64,000 nt of DNA. It comes from Anabaena sp. PCC 7108. Lineage in GTDB: Bacteria > Cyanobacteriota > Cyanobacteriia > Cyanobacteriales > Nostocaceae. The notes beneath the pieces were generated by a model. It had not been told where the DNA came from and did no database searches. It saw only the letters and a program-made list of their open reading frames with translations. This document shows positions 18,881-27,423 of the stretch, in pieces. The DNA is taken from assembly GCF_000332135.1 (NCBI RefSeq), contig NZ_KB235896.1, forward strand, positions 1,995,403-2,059,402, written 5' to 3'. The translations under genes were made by a program, and so were the position numbers. The stretch's first letter is position 1, and the number at the start of each line of letters is the position of its first letter.

Positions 18881-20491
18881 TCAGGCAGAATCTTGCTCAT
18901 TAGTCTGAGAGAATAGACTGGGATCGAGATAGTTCAAACGTGCCAGAGGGCTGAGGGAAGCGAGAATTTGTGCGCCGTAGCTGCGATAAACCACACGACT
19001 ATCAAGTAAAGCCACAATACCCTGATTTTCGCGCACGGGTGCGATCGCTCTTTGTAATTCATTCAAAGCCGTGGGTAACAAATAGAGACGAAACCAGTCT
19101 TGGTGCGATCGCTTGTAATGAGCCACCCTACCAGCCACCAAAGGATTTTCCAAAGATGGTAAAGGCAAAGTTGCAATCATTAACAACCGAGGTGCAGGTA
19201 AAACAGTTTGATGCTCTCGCCAATATTCCCAACCAGTGACTAAAATACCATTTTCATCCAAACAAGTTTTTTCCACCTGTACCCGCGAGCCAAATTCAGA
19301 AGCCAAAATTGCCCCCACTCTTGACTTAAGCGGTACATCTCCCACCAATACCACCGTTAGTCCCAGGGACGTAGCACTCAAACACAACAGAGTGCGAACT
19401 TTATGGATAAATGCGGCTTGAAATTCTGGCGTATTGGGTAGAGGCAACTTATAAGGTACATAAAGTTGAATAGCTTCCCCATGATTATCAGATGAGAACT
19501 TCAAGCAAGTTACATCATCTAATCCTAAACGCTGACGAAATAAAGGAGCCTCTGTTTCTGATTCCAACGCACCACCAACTAAGACTACAGGTTGCCGCTG
19601 CCAAATAGGAGAAAGAATTTTTCCTAACTCAATTGGGGCATAGTGTAAAGAAAATAAACCTTGCCGACGGGTAATGGTAGCCCAGAAAAGAGGAGGAGAA
19701 CCAGAAGAAATCGCGAGAAAATCATCTGTAAAGTTTTGGAATGTCTGCCAGAATTCTTGCCAAGTCTTTGGTAAGTCTGTTATGGAATCTAAACTAGAAT
19801 ACAGACGTTGTAAAATCTCGATTTCCGTTTGAGAAATGAGATAACAGTCATAGGGATTGGTGGGATGCTGAAATAACTCATGTGTCAGTTGTACCCTAGC
19901 TTCACGAATTATTTCTGCTTGCTGAGGACAAGCCAGCATCAGCTGATCCCAATCATGGGATTGAATCTCTTTTGTGAGTTGATGACGCACCCAATCTTCC
20001 AAATCGTCAACACCATCAATAATTGTGGGAATATTTGGGGGAAATGGGTTTTGATTAGCAAACTGACCCTTTAACCAAGCTTCTGGGGAAGTTAACAACA
20101 GCCCTTGAAACTCAGGACTAGGCCAAGCGTCACCACTTCTAATCGGTTTGTTCGCTGGTAGCCATTGCTGTAGCCGGGGAATTTCTAATAACAGTAAGCG
20201 TTGTTGCACAGTTTCTGTGGCAACAATGATTACAGGACCATGCCACATCAAGGCAGAGGCGACAAAACTTGTGCGATATCGCCCTTGATAACCACAAACT
20301 GCCCCTACTTGAATTAAAGCACTACGTCCCAAGCGCAAGGCACGTGCTACCAACCTTGCCATCGTTAAGTGATGGGGCCAGGAAGGAAACCCTGCCTGCG
20401 ATCGCAGGAAGTTATGTAGTGACAAATGAACTTCTGCTTCAATCACACGCTTTTCATCCCATAACAAGTGACTTTTTCCGAACTGCCCCAC
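18881..20491 (-). CDS. DinG/XPD-like helicase homologue with degenerate ATPase motifs
   Basis: About 536 residues, start GTG at 20491. Overall layout and the ending (NELQRAIAPVRENQGIVALL, then DSRVVYRSYGAQIL) resemble the C-terminal domain of DinG/XPD superfamily 2 helicases. The Walker A position reads QVGAVCGYQGRYRTS instead of G-x-GKT, the Walker B candidate is TIIDGVDDLED, and motif VI lacks the GR pair. I therefore expect a cyanobacterial paralogue that has lost ATP hydrolysis, perhaps a structural or DNA-binding protein. No FeS cysteine cluster is obvious. The assignment rests on pattern, so confidence is moderate. Confidence 0.6.
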   Translation of the reverse strand: MGQFGKSHLLWDEKRVIEAEVHLSLHNFLRSQAGFPSWPHHLTMARLVARALRLGRSALIQVGAVCGYQGRYRTSFVASALMWHGPVIIVATETVQQRLLLLEIPRLQQWLPANKPIRSGDAWPSPEFQGLLLTSPEAWLKGQFANQNPFPPNIPTIIDGVDDLEDWVRHQLTKEIQSHDWDQLMLACPQQAEIIREARVQLTHELFQHPTNPYDCYLISQTEIEILQRLYSSLDSITDLPKTWQEFWQTFQNFTDDFLAISSGSPPLFWATITRRQGLFSLHYAPIELGKILSPIWQRQPVVLVGGALESETEAPLFRQRLGLDDVTCLKFSSDNHGEAIQLYVPYKLPLPNTPEFQAAFIHKVRTLLCLSATSLGLTVVLVGDVPLKSRVGAILASEFGSRVQVEKTCLDENGILVTGWEYWREHQTVLPAPRLLMIATLPLPSLENPLVAGRVAHYKRSHQDWFRLYLLPTALNELQRAIAPVRENQGIVALLDSRVVYRSYGAQILASLSPLARLNYLDPSLFSQTNEQDSA

Positions 20492-20520
20492 TTCTATTAT
20501 GTTGTCATTAGTCAGTGGTG

Positions 20521-20610
20521 ATTAGTAATTGGTAATTGGTAATTGGTAAACTCCCTCCTGTCACCTGTTCCCTCTTCCCTGTCACCTGTCCCCAATTCCC
20601 TATTCCCTAA
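20521..20610. repeat. Short tandem repeats between divergent genes
   Basis: Repeats of the seven-base unit TAATTGG are followed by CTGTCACCTGTYCC/ATTCCC-type repeats, a common class of cyanobacterial short tandem repeats. Similar tracts are at 25009-25100, 33820-34226 and 61168-61294. Confidence 0.75.
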
Positions 20611-20613
20611 ATT

Positions 20614-21576
20614 ATGCCAACTTACAAAGGAATTTCCAGCGAAGCCTTTAAACATCCTCTAGACCGTCAAGCCGAACAAGCCCTACGCAGCTTACCAGGA
20701 TTTGATCTAATCGCTCGTAAATTTGTGGAATTTGTCTATGAACGCCCTCAATTAATTTATCTAATGGGCAACAACATCCAAGTCGGACCGCGCCAATATT
20801 CCACTATTTACCAGATGTTTCGGGAATGTGTACGAGATTTGGACATTTACCCCGAACCTGCATTGTTTATTTCACACAACCCCCAGGCCAACAGCTACGC
20901 TTTAGGGCAGGAAAATCCTTACATAGTCCTCAACACAGGGATACTAGACTTACTGAACGAAGCTGAGATTCGGACGGTGTTAGCCCATGAACTGGGGCAT
21001 ATTAAATGTGGTCATACCATTTTAATTCAAATGGCGATGTGGGCAATGAGTGCCGCTTCCATTATTGGTGAATTAACCTTCGGTTTAGGCAATTTCGTCA
21101 GTCAAGGCTTGATTTATGCATTTTTTGAATGGCGACGCAAAGCCGAATTAAGCGCAGATCGCGCAGCTTTGCTAGTCATGGATGATTTAGACCCAGTCAT
21201 GTCATCCATGATGAAAATCTCTGGCGGTAGTAACAAATATGCTAATGAATGTAGTTTGCAAGAATTTATCCAGCAGTCTGAAAAATATCAAGCATTAGAT
21301 GATGATGGTTTGAATCAAGTATATAAATTTTTGATGTATAATGGCGCTCAAGGCATGATGCTTAGTCATCCATTCCCAGTGGAACGCGTACATTATTTAC
21401 GAACTTGGGCAGTATCAGAAGAATATCAGCAAATCAAGCGTGGTAACTATCAACAAACACCAGCAGATGGAGCAGTAAATGTCAAAGTTGAAACAACCGA
21501 AAATGAAGCCGACAAACTGCGAGAGCAAATTGAAAAATTGCAACAAGAAATTGACAAAATGAAAAAGTCAGATTAG
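20614..21576 (+). CDS. M48-family zinc metallopeptidase
   Basis: About 320 residues. The zinc motif HELGHIKCGH is near residue 130, preceded by NTGILDLLNEAEIRTVLA, and the third ligand lies in AELSADRAALL. Two hydrophobic stretches just after the HExxH (MAMWAMSAASIIGELTF and FVSQGLIYAFF) suggest membrane association, and the C-terminus is a charged coiled coil (about residues 285-320). M48 enzymes such as HtpX and Oma1 degrade misfolded membrane proteins. Substrate unknown. The start is ATG at 20614 after repeat DNA with no clear ribosome site. Confidence 0.9.
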   Translation: MPTYKGISSEAFKHPLDRQAEQALRSLPGFDLIARKFVEFVYERPQLIYLMGNNIQVGPRQYSTIYQMFRECVRDLDIYPEPALFISHNPQANSYALGQENPYIVLNTGILDLLNEAEIRTVLAHELGHIKCGHTILIQMAMWAMSAASIIGELTFGLGNFVSQGLIYAFFEWRRKAELSADRAALLVMDDLDPVMSSMMKISGGSNKYANECSLQEFIQQSEKYQALDDDGLNQVYKFLMYNGAQGMMLSHPFPVERVHYLRTWAVSEEYQQIKRGNYQQTPADGAVNVKVETTENEADKLREQIEKLQQEIDKMKKSD

Positions 21577-21654
21577 ATGACTGGGGACAGGTGACATTAA
21601 GAAGGGAATAAAAGGAAATTTGTCCATACCCAATCCCCAGTCCCCAGTCCCCAA

Positions 21655-22593
21655 TTAACTTTCGGGTTCACAATCGGGAACACCTTCTCTAAATACTCGA
21701 CTAGCAAGAATATCAACCGCTTCGATAGTAATTAAATCTTGCTTGTTCAACTTTTTACCACTGCTTAATAAACGATTAGCTTGACGCAAACGCGCTCTAT
21801 CTATAGCATTACGGACACTGCGAGCATTGGCAAAATGGGGCATTGTCTTCCGTTTAATTAAATATTCTCTAAAAGCTGTTTCCGCTTCTGGGCTAAAACA
21901 ATAGTTTTGACTTTTGACTATAGATTGGGCGATAATCATCAAATTATCAACACTGTAATCATTAAATTCAATATGAATCCCAATCCGCGAATTCATACCC
22001 GGATTACTATGAAAAAAATGCTCCATTTGGGTTTTATAACCAGCGAGAATGACAACTAAATCATCACGCTGGTTTTCCATCACCTGCATGAGAATTTCAA
22101 TGGCTTCTAAACCAAAATCTCCTGGATGGTCTGGACGGTATAAAGTATAAGCTTCATCGACTAATAAAACACCACCCATCGCATTATTTAAAACTTCTCT
22201 AGTTTTGGGTGCAGTTTGTCCAATACCTTGGCCAACTAAATCATCTCGCGTTACCAACATCACGTGTTCTTTACGGATATATTCTAGGCGATAAAGAATT
22301 TCTGCCATTCGCATGGCTACAGTAGTTTTACCCATGCCTGGATTGCCTAAAAATGTCATGTGTAAACTAGGCGCACCAGCTGTTAAACCCAGACTTTTAC
22401 GGATACGGTCAACCAACAACAAAGCGGCCATTTCCTTGATCTTGTTCTTGACCGACTTTAAACCGACTAACTCCTGGTCTAACTTATCCAGAATGTCTTG
22501 GACTTGAGATTCTTGAAAAGCCGCCTCTAAATCAATTTCGCTATCTTGAGTAACGGTAGTAACTGCTGCTGTTTCCAAAACTTGTTCACTCAT
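21655..22593 (-). CDS. CbbX/CfxQ-type AAA+ ATPase
   Basis: About 312 residues, a single AAA+ module. Visible are Walker A FLGNPGMGKTT, Walker B GVLLVDEAYTLYRPDHPGDF, sensor 1 VVILAGY, SNPGMNSRI (arginine finger region) and the sensor 2 tail FANARSVRNAIDRARLRQAN. The match to CbbX, the red-type Rubisco activase, is very close throughout. However, the pore-loop tyrosine (LVGQYIG in CbbX, as I recall) is glycine here (LVGQGIG), and cyanobacteria carry green-type Rubisco. The role as an activase is therefore uncertain; it may remodel another complex. There is an N-terminal extension of about 30 residues. Confidence 0.85.
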   Translation of the reverse strand: MSEQVLETAAVTTVTQDSEIDLEAAFQESQVQDILDKLDQELVGLKSVKNKIKEMAALLLVDRIRKSLGLTAGAPSLHMTFLGNPGMGKTTVAMRMAEILYRLEYIRKEHVMLVTRDDLVGQGIGQTAPKTREVLNNAMGGVLLVDEAYTLYRPDHPGDFGLEAIEILMQVMENQRDDLVVILAGYKTQMEHFFHSNPGMNSRIGIHIEFNDYSVDNLMIIAQSIVKSQNYCFSPEAETAFREYLIKRKTMPHFANARSVRNAIDRARLRQANRLLSSGKKLNKQDLITIEAVDILASRVFREGVPDCEPES

Positions 22594-22896
22594 GACCTAT
22601 CACCTCTAGCAATGATTTTGATGATAGCGTTGACTCAGGAAATATAAAAGAACATAATACTAATGTGTCTTATATATTTTTCTTTATTATCAATTTCTGA
22701 GTTTAGTCATAGAGAAAACATTATCTCCTTAACCTCACATCCAATATAAAGACAGTCTGAGGGCTGGTTATTGGTCATTGGTAGTAGGTAATTGGTAAAA
22801 TTTTACCCAGTCACTAATCCCCGTCCTTATAAGTAGGAAAATTATCAGGGTTTGACCCATACCTCAGCTTGACATCTAATTTAGGTTTTTCTCAAC
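22594..22896. other. Intergenic region of about 300 bases
   Basis: Divergent promoter region between the CbbX-like gene and the gene at 22897. It contains a short run of ATTGGTA-type repeats at about 22766-22800. I see no gene or hairpin. Confidence 0.5.
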
Positions 22897-23325
22897 ATGA
22901 TGATTAAATTGATACAACGGTTTTTTGCATTGCTACTTGTTGTTAGCTGTACTTTCTTGTCTCCAGGACTTACGGTAGCTTCAGCTAATAATTTTTTTAG
23001 TTCTCCTCAAATAATTTTCACCTCAGTTGTCGAAGATATTAGCAACACTATTGCATTTTCTATTGATGATTTGACTCCTCAGGAACGCCAACAACTTCAA
23101 GCTGTACGTCAGCGGAGAAATAAGGAAATTTTTACAGCTTTAAATTCTGAACAACGGATACAACTTACTCACAATTTGCATACAGGTAGTGACCTTAATC
23201 AAGCTTTAGAAGCATTAGCTTTAAGTTCAGAACAACGGGATTTAATTAATGCTGTTATTGAATTTACTAATTTGAAATTGAAGGGGATTTTTGCTCATCA
23301 TGATTTACTTGATAGCCATCAATAA
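22897..23325 (+). CDS. Small exported protein, unknown
   Basis: About 142 residues. The first 30 residues are a clear Sec signal peptide (basic start, hydrophobic core FALLLVVSCTFL, cleavage near ASA-NN). The mature part is helical with LTPQERQQLQAVRQRRNKEI and LNSEQRIQL, LSSEQRDLI, reminiscent of the LTxxQ repeats of Spy-type periplasmic proteins, but the similarity is weak. No catalytic motif. A periplasmic location is the only firm inference. Confidence 0.72.
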   Translation: MMIKLIQRFFALLLVVSCTFLSPGLTVASANNFFSSPQIIFTSVVEDISNTIAFSIDDLTPQERQQLQAVRQRRNKEIFTALNSEQRIQLTHNLHTGSDLNQALEALALSSEQRDLINAVIEFTNLKLKGIFAHHDLLDSHQ

Positions 23326-23436
23326 AGCTTAGGAATTGGAAATAATAATTTATGCCAGTTGTGGGATTTTTTTGTATTTCTGCAACTGACAATAAGAATA
23401 GCAAGATTATTTTTCATAAGTGGTGATTTAGTAATT

Positions 23437-23649
23437 ATGATTAACCAAAAATCAACTGACAATCAACAGAGATTAGAGAAATTTTTACACCATTTAGAAG
23501 CAGCCCGTCAATTACAGGATGACATCATGAAATATGGTCTGGATGCAGCTTATTTATATTGTGATGATGTTGATTTTGATGGTGATTGGTTGGAAACTTG
23601 GGGAGATGATAATGATCAGATTTCTATAGAGTCAGAAAAGACTATATAG
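23437..23649 (+). CDS. Small acidic soluble protein, unknown
   Basis: About 70 residues from the ATG at 23437; the same frame is open from 23359, but the extra N-terminus reads like intergenic DNA. Sequence features are a helical start (QRLEKFLHHLEAARQLQDDI) and a very acidic tail with DDVDFDGDW. It lies in line after the exported protein at 22897. No family recognised. Confidence 0.5.
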   Translation: MINQKSTDNQQRLEKFLHHLEAARQLQDDIMKYGLDAAYLYCDDVDFDGDWLETWGDDNDQISIESEKTI

Positions 23650-23748
23650 AGAAGTAGAATATTGCTTTTTTAAATTTTTTTACTTGAAAAAACTATTAAA
23701 TACTAGTAATCTATATAAAATCAACTCAATTTTTTAGGTGTAAATTTT

Positions 23749-24168
23749 TTGCAGCCACAAGAGATTAAGGAAATACTCAAGTCACTCATTGAGGAAGCAT
23801 CGACCGTAGACCGCAACTTAGAAAAAAGGTTAAAACAGATCAATCGCTGGGTTAAAGATATCAAATCAGGTTCTTTGACTGCGAAGAAGTTTGTCCTCTT
23901 CTTTCTCAGACAGATAGTTAGGGATACTCGCACTTACCTTGACATCAAAAGTCTAGCTACTGAAGACGAGCAACAACAGTATTATCAGAGAATGAACCCC
24001 GCTGAAAGATATTGGTATAGTTATCTGTTTCCCAAATGGCTGGAAGAAGTTGACCCCAATTTGGAAAAGTGGAAACAAAAATTAATGTCTGGAGAATTTG
24101 ATCAGCCAGAATTTCCCTTTGCACATCCTCGCTACTGGGCTGCTTTCATTTGTCAGGGGTTAAGATAA
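23749..24168 (+). CDS. Conserved protein with CHAT-like C-terminal tail, unknown
   Basis: About 139 residues. The start is a TTG at 23749 with AGGTG eight bases upstream; there is no in-frame ATG before residue 80. The chain is highly charged and helical, with YRQ-rich segments (YYQRMNPAERYWYSYLFPKW). The last residues, FAHPRYWAAFICQGL, resemble the HPYYWAAF tail that closes CHAT peptidase domains, but no His/Cys catalytic core is present. Function unknown. Confidence 0.55.
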   Translation: MQPQEIKEILKSLIEEASTVDRNLEKRLKQINRWVKDIKSGSLTAKKFVLFFLRQIVRDTRTYLDIKSLATEDEQQQYYQRMNPAERYWYSYLFPKWLEEVDPNLEKWKQKLMSGEFDQPEFPFAHPRYWAAFICQGLR

Positions 24169-24282
24169 AACCCTCTTCTTCCCTTCTTCCTTCGCGTCCT
24201 TCGTTTCTTCGCGGTTCATTAATAAAAATTTAAGGGTATATCAGGAAAAACCCAACACACCCTTATGATAAATGAATTTATG

Positions 24283-24304
24283 AGGGCGGGGAAACCCCGC
24301 CCCT
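24283..24304. repeat. GC-rich palindromic repeat, second copy
   Basis: AGGGCGGGGAAACCCCGCCCCT is the reverse complement of the hairpin at 989-1012. On the minus strand it begins with TAGGGGCGGGG, and this TAG is the stop codon of the VOC-like gene that ends at 24303. Confidence 0.8.
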
Positions 24305-24899
24305 ACGCAGCAACTTCAGCCAATTCAATCACACGCCCTTCGTAATCTTTCACCAAAAAATTCAAAGGCTTTTGATTGCGAATCTTAAACTTCAAACCTC
24401 GTGTTTCCACCCGCATTAAAATTAATTCCAGACATTCACGGTCAAAACAAACGTGACGCTGTTGATTTTTAATACCAATACTTGCACCAGTAATAATGTG
24501 CAGTTGAGTATTTTTCTTTAATTGATACCACAAACCATCATTGGCATTACTCATCGCTTTATTTGACCAACTGGGGCTGGTAGACATATACAACGGGTCT
24601 ATCCCTGTCGCACCAATGGTTTGTTCGTAATTGTAGTAATAGTGCAAAGGTACTTCCGCCGCTGGCAAATCAAGTAACCCTTCATACAACTGTCGCGCAA
24701 TTTCCAAATCCGACACCATGACAGTATGTACCTTGGGGGCGCTAGTGAGAAACATCCACATAGCCCCAGCATAAGCCGCCAACAGCATAATCATAATGCC
24801 TTGGGTAGAGAACAGGCTATCCAAGGGCAAGGACGGTAAAAACGAGCCTAGAGTAAAATGACTAACCAGGAAAGGTATCAAACTAGCTGCTATAACCAT
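24303..24899 (-). CDS. Glyoxalase/VOC-like protein with N-terminal membrane segments
   Basis: About 198 residues from the ATG at 24899 (a TTG two codons earlier is less likely). Residues 1-55 hold two hydrophobic segments (IAASLIPFLVSHFTLG and GIMIMLLAAYAGAMWMFL). From about residue 60 the pattern HTVMVSDLEIARQLYEGLLD is a VOC/glyoxalase beta-alpha start, and the end (FLVKDYEGRVIELAE) is the matching metal-binding-type strand with a terminal E. The middle differs from active glyoxalases, so the enzyme activity is unknown. Its stop codon lies in an interspersed palindrome. Confidence 0.72.
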   Translation of the reverse strand: MVIAASLIPFLVSHFTLGSFLPSLPLDSLFSTQGIMIMLLAAYAGAMWMFLTSAPKVHTVMVSDLEIARQLYEGLLDLPAAEVPLHYYYNYEQTIGATGIDPLYMSTSPSWSNKAMSNANDGLWYQLKKNTQLHIITGASIGIKNQQRHVCFDRECLELILMRVETRGLKFKIRNQKPLNFLVKDYEGRVIELAEVAA

Positions 24900-25008
24900 G
24901 AACAAACGAATATTATATGAGGGAGCCGCTTTTAGTATTGTCGATTAAGACTAACATTAAGTTCTTGTTTTTAGTTTATCTCATAGTCTGAGGCAGGGAA
25001 CAGGGAGA

Positions 25009-25100
25009 TGGGGTGACGCGGTGACGCGGTGACAATTAAGAATAATTTAATTACCTTTTCCCCAATCACCAATTCCCAATCACCAGTTACCCATTACCCT
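25009..25100. repeat. Short tandem repeats
   Basis: Three copies of the eight-base unit GTGACGCG (about 25013-25034), then CCAATCACCAATTCCC-type repeats before the next gene. Same general class as the tracts at 20521 and 61168. Confidence 0.7.
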
Positions 25101-25131
25101 GTATATTTTAACCACTACTATTTAAAGGCTT

Positions 25132-25761
25132 GTGCAAATTCCTCACTTTCCTGAAGCTAATCACCCCCTGGTTAAGTCGCTGTTTCATCACAGTGACCAG
25201 GAACTACTGAGCCTATTTCAGCGCTATCCAGATAGTGGCAAGTATTTTACAGTGATTTTTTGCCGCTATAGCCCCATAGTTTACACCTTGATTCAACATT
25301 CGGCGCGATCGCCTGTACAAGCAGATTATTTGTTTGCTCTCACCTGGCGATACATCTATTATGAACTGGGTGGACTCGATTTAACTAACCCAGAAACAGG
25401 ACAGGAAATTCTCACTTTGCAAAACTGGTTAATCAACATCACTGCTTTCTGCATTAATGAAATTAAATTACCGCCAACTGAAGCAATTCATTATTCTCTC
25501 CAAGCAACTTCACCGCCATTATGGTGTTATGTAGAACAAGCTTTAGATCAGCTGAAGCCAGTGCTACGCTTAATCGTGCTAATGGCGCAAACCTTTCACT
25601 GGAGTGAAACTAGAATTGCAGCTTATCTACAAGCTGAAGGAGAAAATATTTCTCCAGGAGAAGTAGCCAATTTTCTCCAAGAAGGTTATCGTATGCTAGA
25701 AGACAAATTACCTGCTGATATTCGCGCTATTTACCTAGGGGAAAACTTCACTCAGTCCTAA
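25132..25761 (+). CDS. Sigma-70-like (ECF-type) protein, probable
   Basis: About 209 residues, GTG start at 25132. The first half, DQELLSLFQRYPDSGKYFTV then FCRYSPIVYTLIQ, has the spacing of sigma region 2. The second half, LDQLKPVLRLIVLMAQTFHW then SETRIAAYLQAEG, resembles region 4 with its helix-turn-helix. The tryptophan-rich middle (FALTWRYIYYEL) fits the end of region 2. The match is loose, so it could be a divergent sigma-like regulator rather than an active sigma factor. It has no adjacent anti-sigma gene. Confidence 0.5.
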   Translation: MQIPHFPEANHPLVKSLFHHSDQELLSLFQRYPDSGKYFTVIFCRYSPIVYTLIQHSARSPVQADYLFALTWRYIYYELGGLDLTNPETGQEILTLQNWLINITAFCINEIKLPPTEAIHYSLQATSPPLWCYVEQALDQLKPVLRLIVLMAQTFHWSETRIAAYLQAEGENISPGEVANFLQEGYRMLEDKLPADIRAIYLGENFTQS

Positions 25762-25956
25762 CTTAGCTATCACCGCGAATAATGCTAGTACTGTACAAAA
25801 AAACTAAAAATTAAAAATTTTCAAAGCAGATTGTAAAAGCTTTTTAGAAGTTTTTAATCTTTAGTTAAATTATATTGTTGTGTACTAGATGCAGTTAAAC
25901 ACTAAAACTTTTTCTTAAACCTGCTACTTAAAGCCGGAATTTTACGGGTAAGTGTT

Positions 25957-27048
25957 ATGAAACAGGGAAACTTTTTATCAGGGCATAGCATTTTAAATTT
26001 AAATTCTACTTTGGCAAAACAAAAAGTTAAAACATTAAAAAATGGTAGTTTTTATGTTTTAATATTTGTTTTTTTGCTCAGTCCAACAGTAGTTAATGCT
26101 ATTGATATTACTAAACAGATCCATCGTCCTTTACATAATTCTGCAGAAGTACCATTAAGAGAAGAAGCTGATAGATTAGTGCGTCTAGGTAGACAACAAT
26201 ATGCTTCAGGATATGCAGAGAAAACGATTAAATCAGGATTACAAGCACTAGAAATTTATCACTCAATCCGTGACATAAAAGCTCAAGGTGAAACTTACGA
26301 TTTACTAGCTAGTGCTTATATCCAATTAGGTAATATCCAAGAAGCAGAAGATGTTTTACGTCGTCGGATAGGAATAGCTCGTGATAATAAAGATTTTCAA
26401 AATCAGATTTTTGCTTTAAATAATCTGGGGACTGTATTGTTACAAAAAGGTGAAACGAAAGCGGCAGGACAAGTTATTAATGATGCACTAGTAATTGCTC
26501 GCAATCTAAGAAATATTGAAGGGCAGGGACTTTCTTTAAGTAATTTAAGTTTGGTAACTGCTAGATTAGGAGATTATAACCAAGCTATCAAATTAGCTGA
26601 AACTGCTTTAATTTTTCGCCGTCAAACTGGTGATGTTATTGGTGAAGTAAATACTCTGAATAATTTAGGTGAAGCCTATCTGATGGTAGGAGATTATCAA
26701 AACACCATAGGTAATTATGGAGCCGCAATGCGGTTAGCTAAAATCAATTTTGATCGTCCTAACCAATTACGAGCAATTGATGGTTTAGTTACGGCTCATG
26801 CTGCTGTTGGTCGCTATGAACGGGCATTAGAATTGTTAGAACAACGTTTGACTATTGCCAAATTTTTAAATAGTCCTACGGAAGAATTTAAATATTTTAT
26901 TTCCTCTGGTGAACTTTATGAAAAAATAGGCAATTATGGCAAAGCACGTAATTTTTATCAACAGGCGCTTTCACTAGCGCAGAAATTAGACGACATTAAA
27001 CAAGAAGCAAAATTGCTATATAGGATTAACGAATTGCCAAGACGTTAA
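25957..27048 (+). CDS. TPR-repeat exported protein
   Basis: About 363 residues. A hydrophobic segment at about residues 30-50 (FYVLIFVFLLSPTVVNA) looks like a signal peptide or anchor with a long basic N-terminus. From residue 65 on there are six or seven TPR units of the kinesin-light-chain type (AQGETYDLLASAYIQLGNIQ, NNLGTVLLQKGETKAAGQ, NNLGEAYLMVGDYQNTIGNY). A protein-protein scaffold on the periplasmic side is likely. A MITE lies 128 bases downstream. Confidence 0.8.
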   Translation: MKQGNFLSGHSILNLNSTLAKQKVKTLKNGSFYVLIFVFLLSPTVVNAIDITKQIHRPLHNSAEVPLREEADRLVRLGRQQYASGYAEKTIKSGLQALEIYHSIRDIKAQGETYDLLASAYIQLGNIQEAEDVLRRRIGIARDNKDFQNQIFALNNLGTVLLQKGETKAAGQVINDALVIARNLRNIEGQGLSLSNLSLVTARLGDYNQAIKLAETALIFRRQTGDVIGEVNTLNNLGEAYLMVGDYQNTIGNYGAAMRLAKINFDRPNQLRAIDGLVTAHAAVGRYERALELLEQRLTIAKFLNSPTEEFKYFISSGELYEKIGNYGKARNFYQQALSLAQKLDDIKQEAKLLYRINELPRR

Positions 27049-27176
27049 TCTTATTGATGATTAGTAATTGATCCGTAACTAATGAAAACTAGATTAAGGT
27101 GCTGAATGATGATACTCATTTGATGTGAAGTCACATATCCAATATTTACCCTTGATTTACCCTTGAAATATTGTTC

Positions 27177-27375
27177 TAGGAGTTACGCACTGTACAAAAT
27201 GCAGATGATATGTATGAACAAAATTGGCTAGTTTCAGGCTTTTGGAATCGCATATTAGTGCGGTGCGTCAGATAGAGAAAATCTGTTAGATGCTCAATTA
27301 TCGGGTCTGACGCACCCTACAATAGATAAAATCCATAATCCATATTTAATAGATTCTGTCAATGCGTAACTCCTA
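27177..27375. mobile_element. MITE family 1, copy B (long variant)
   Basis: 199 bp with ends TAGGAGTTACGCA / TGCGTAACTCCTA and the shared core GGTGCGTCAGAT / TCTGACGCACCC. It is bounded by a perfect 5-bp duplication, TGTTC, at 27172-27176 and 27376-27380. Confidence 0.85.
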
Positions 27376-27423
27376 TGTTCTATGCAACTTGATCTTCACA
27401 AAGCTATTACAAGTGATAAAAAA

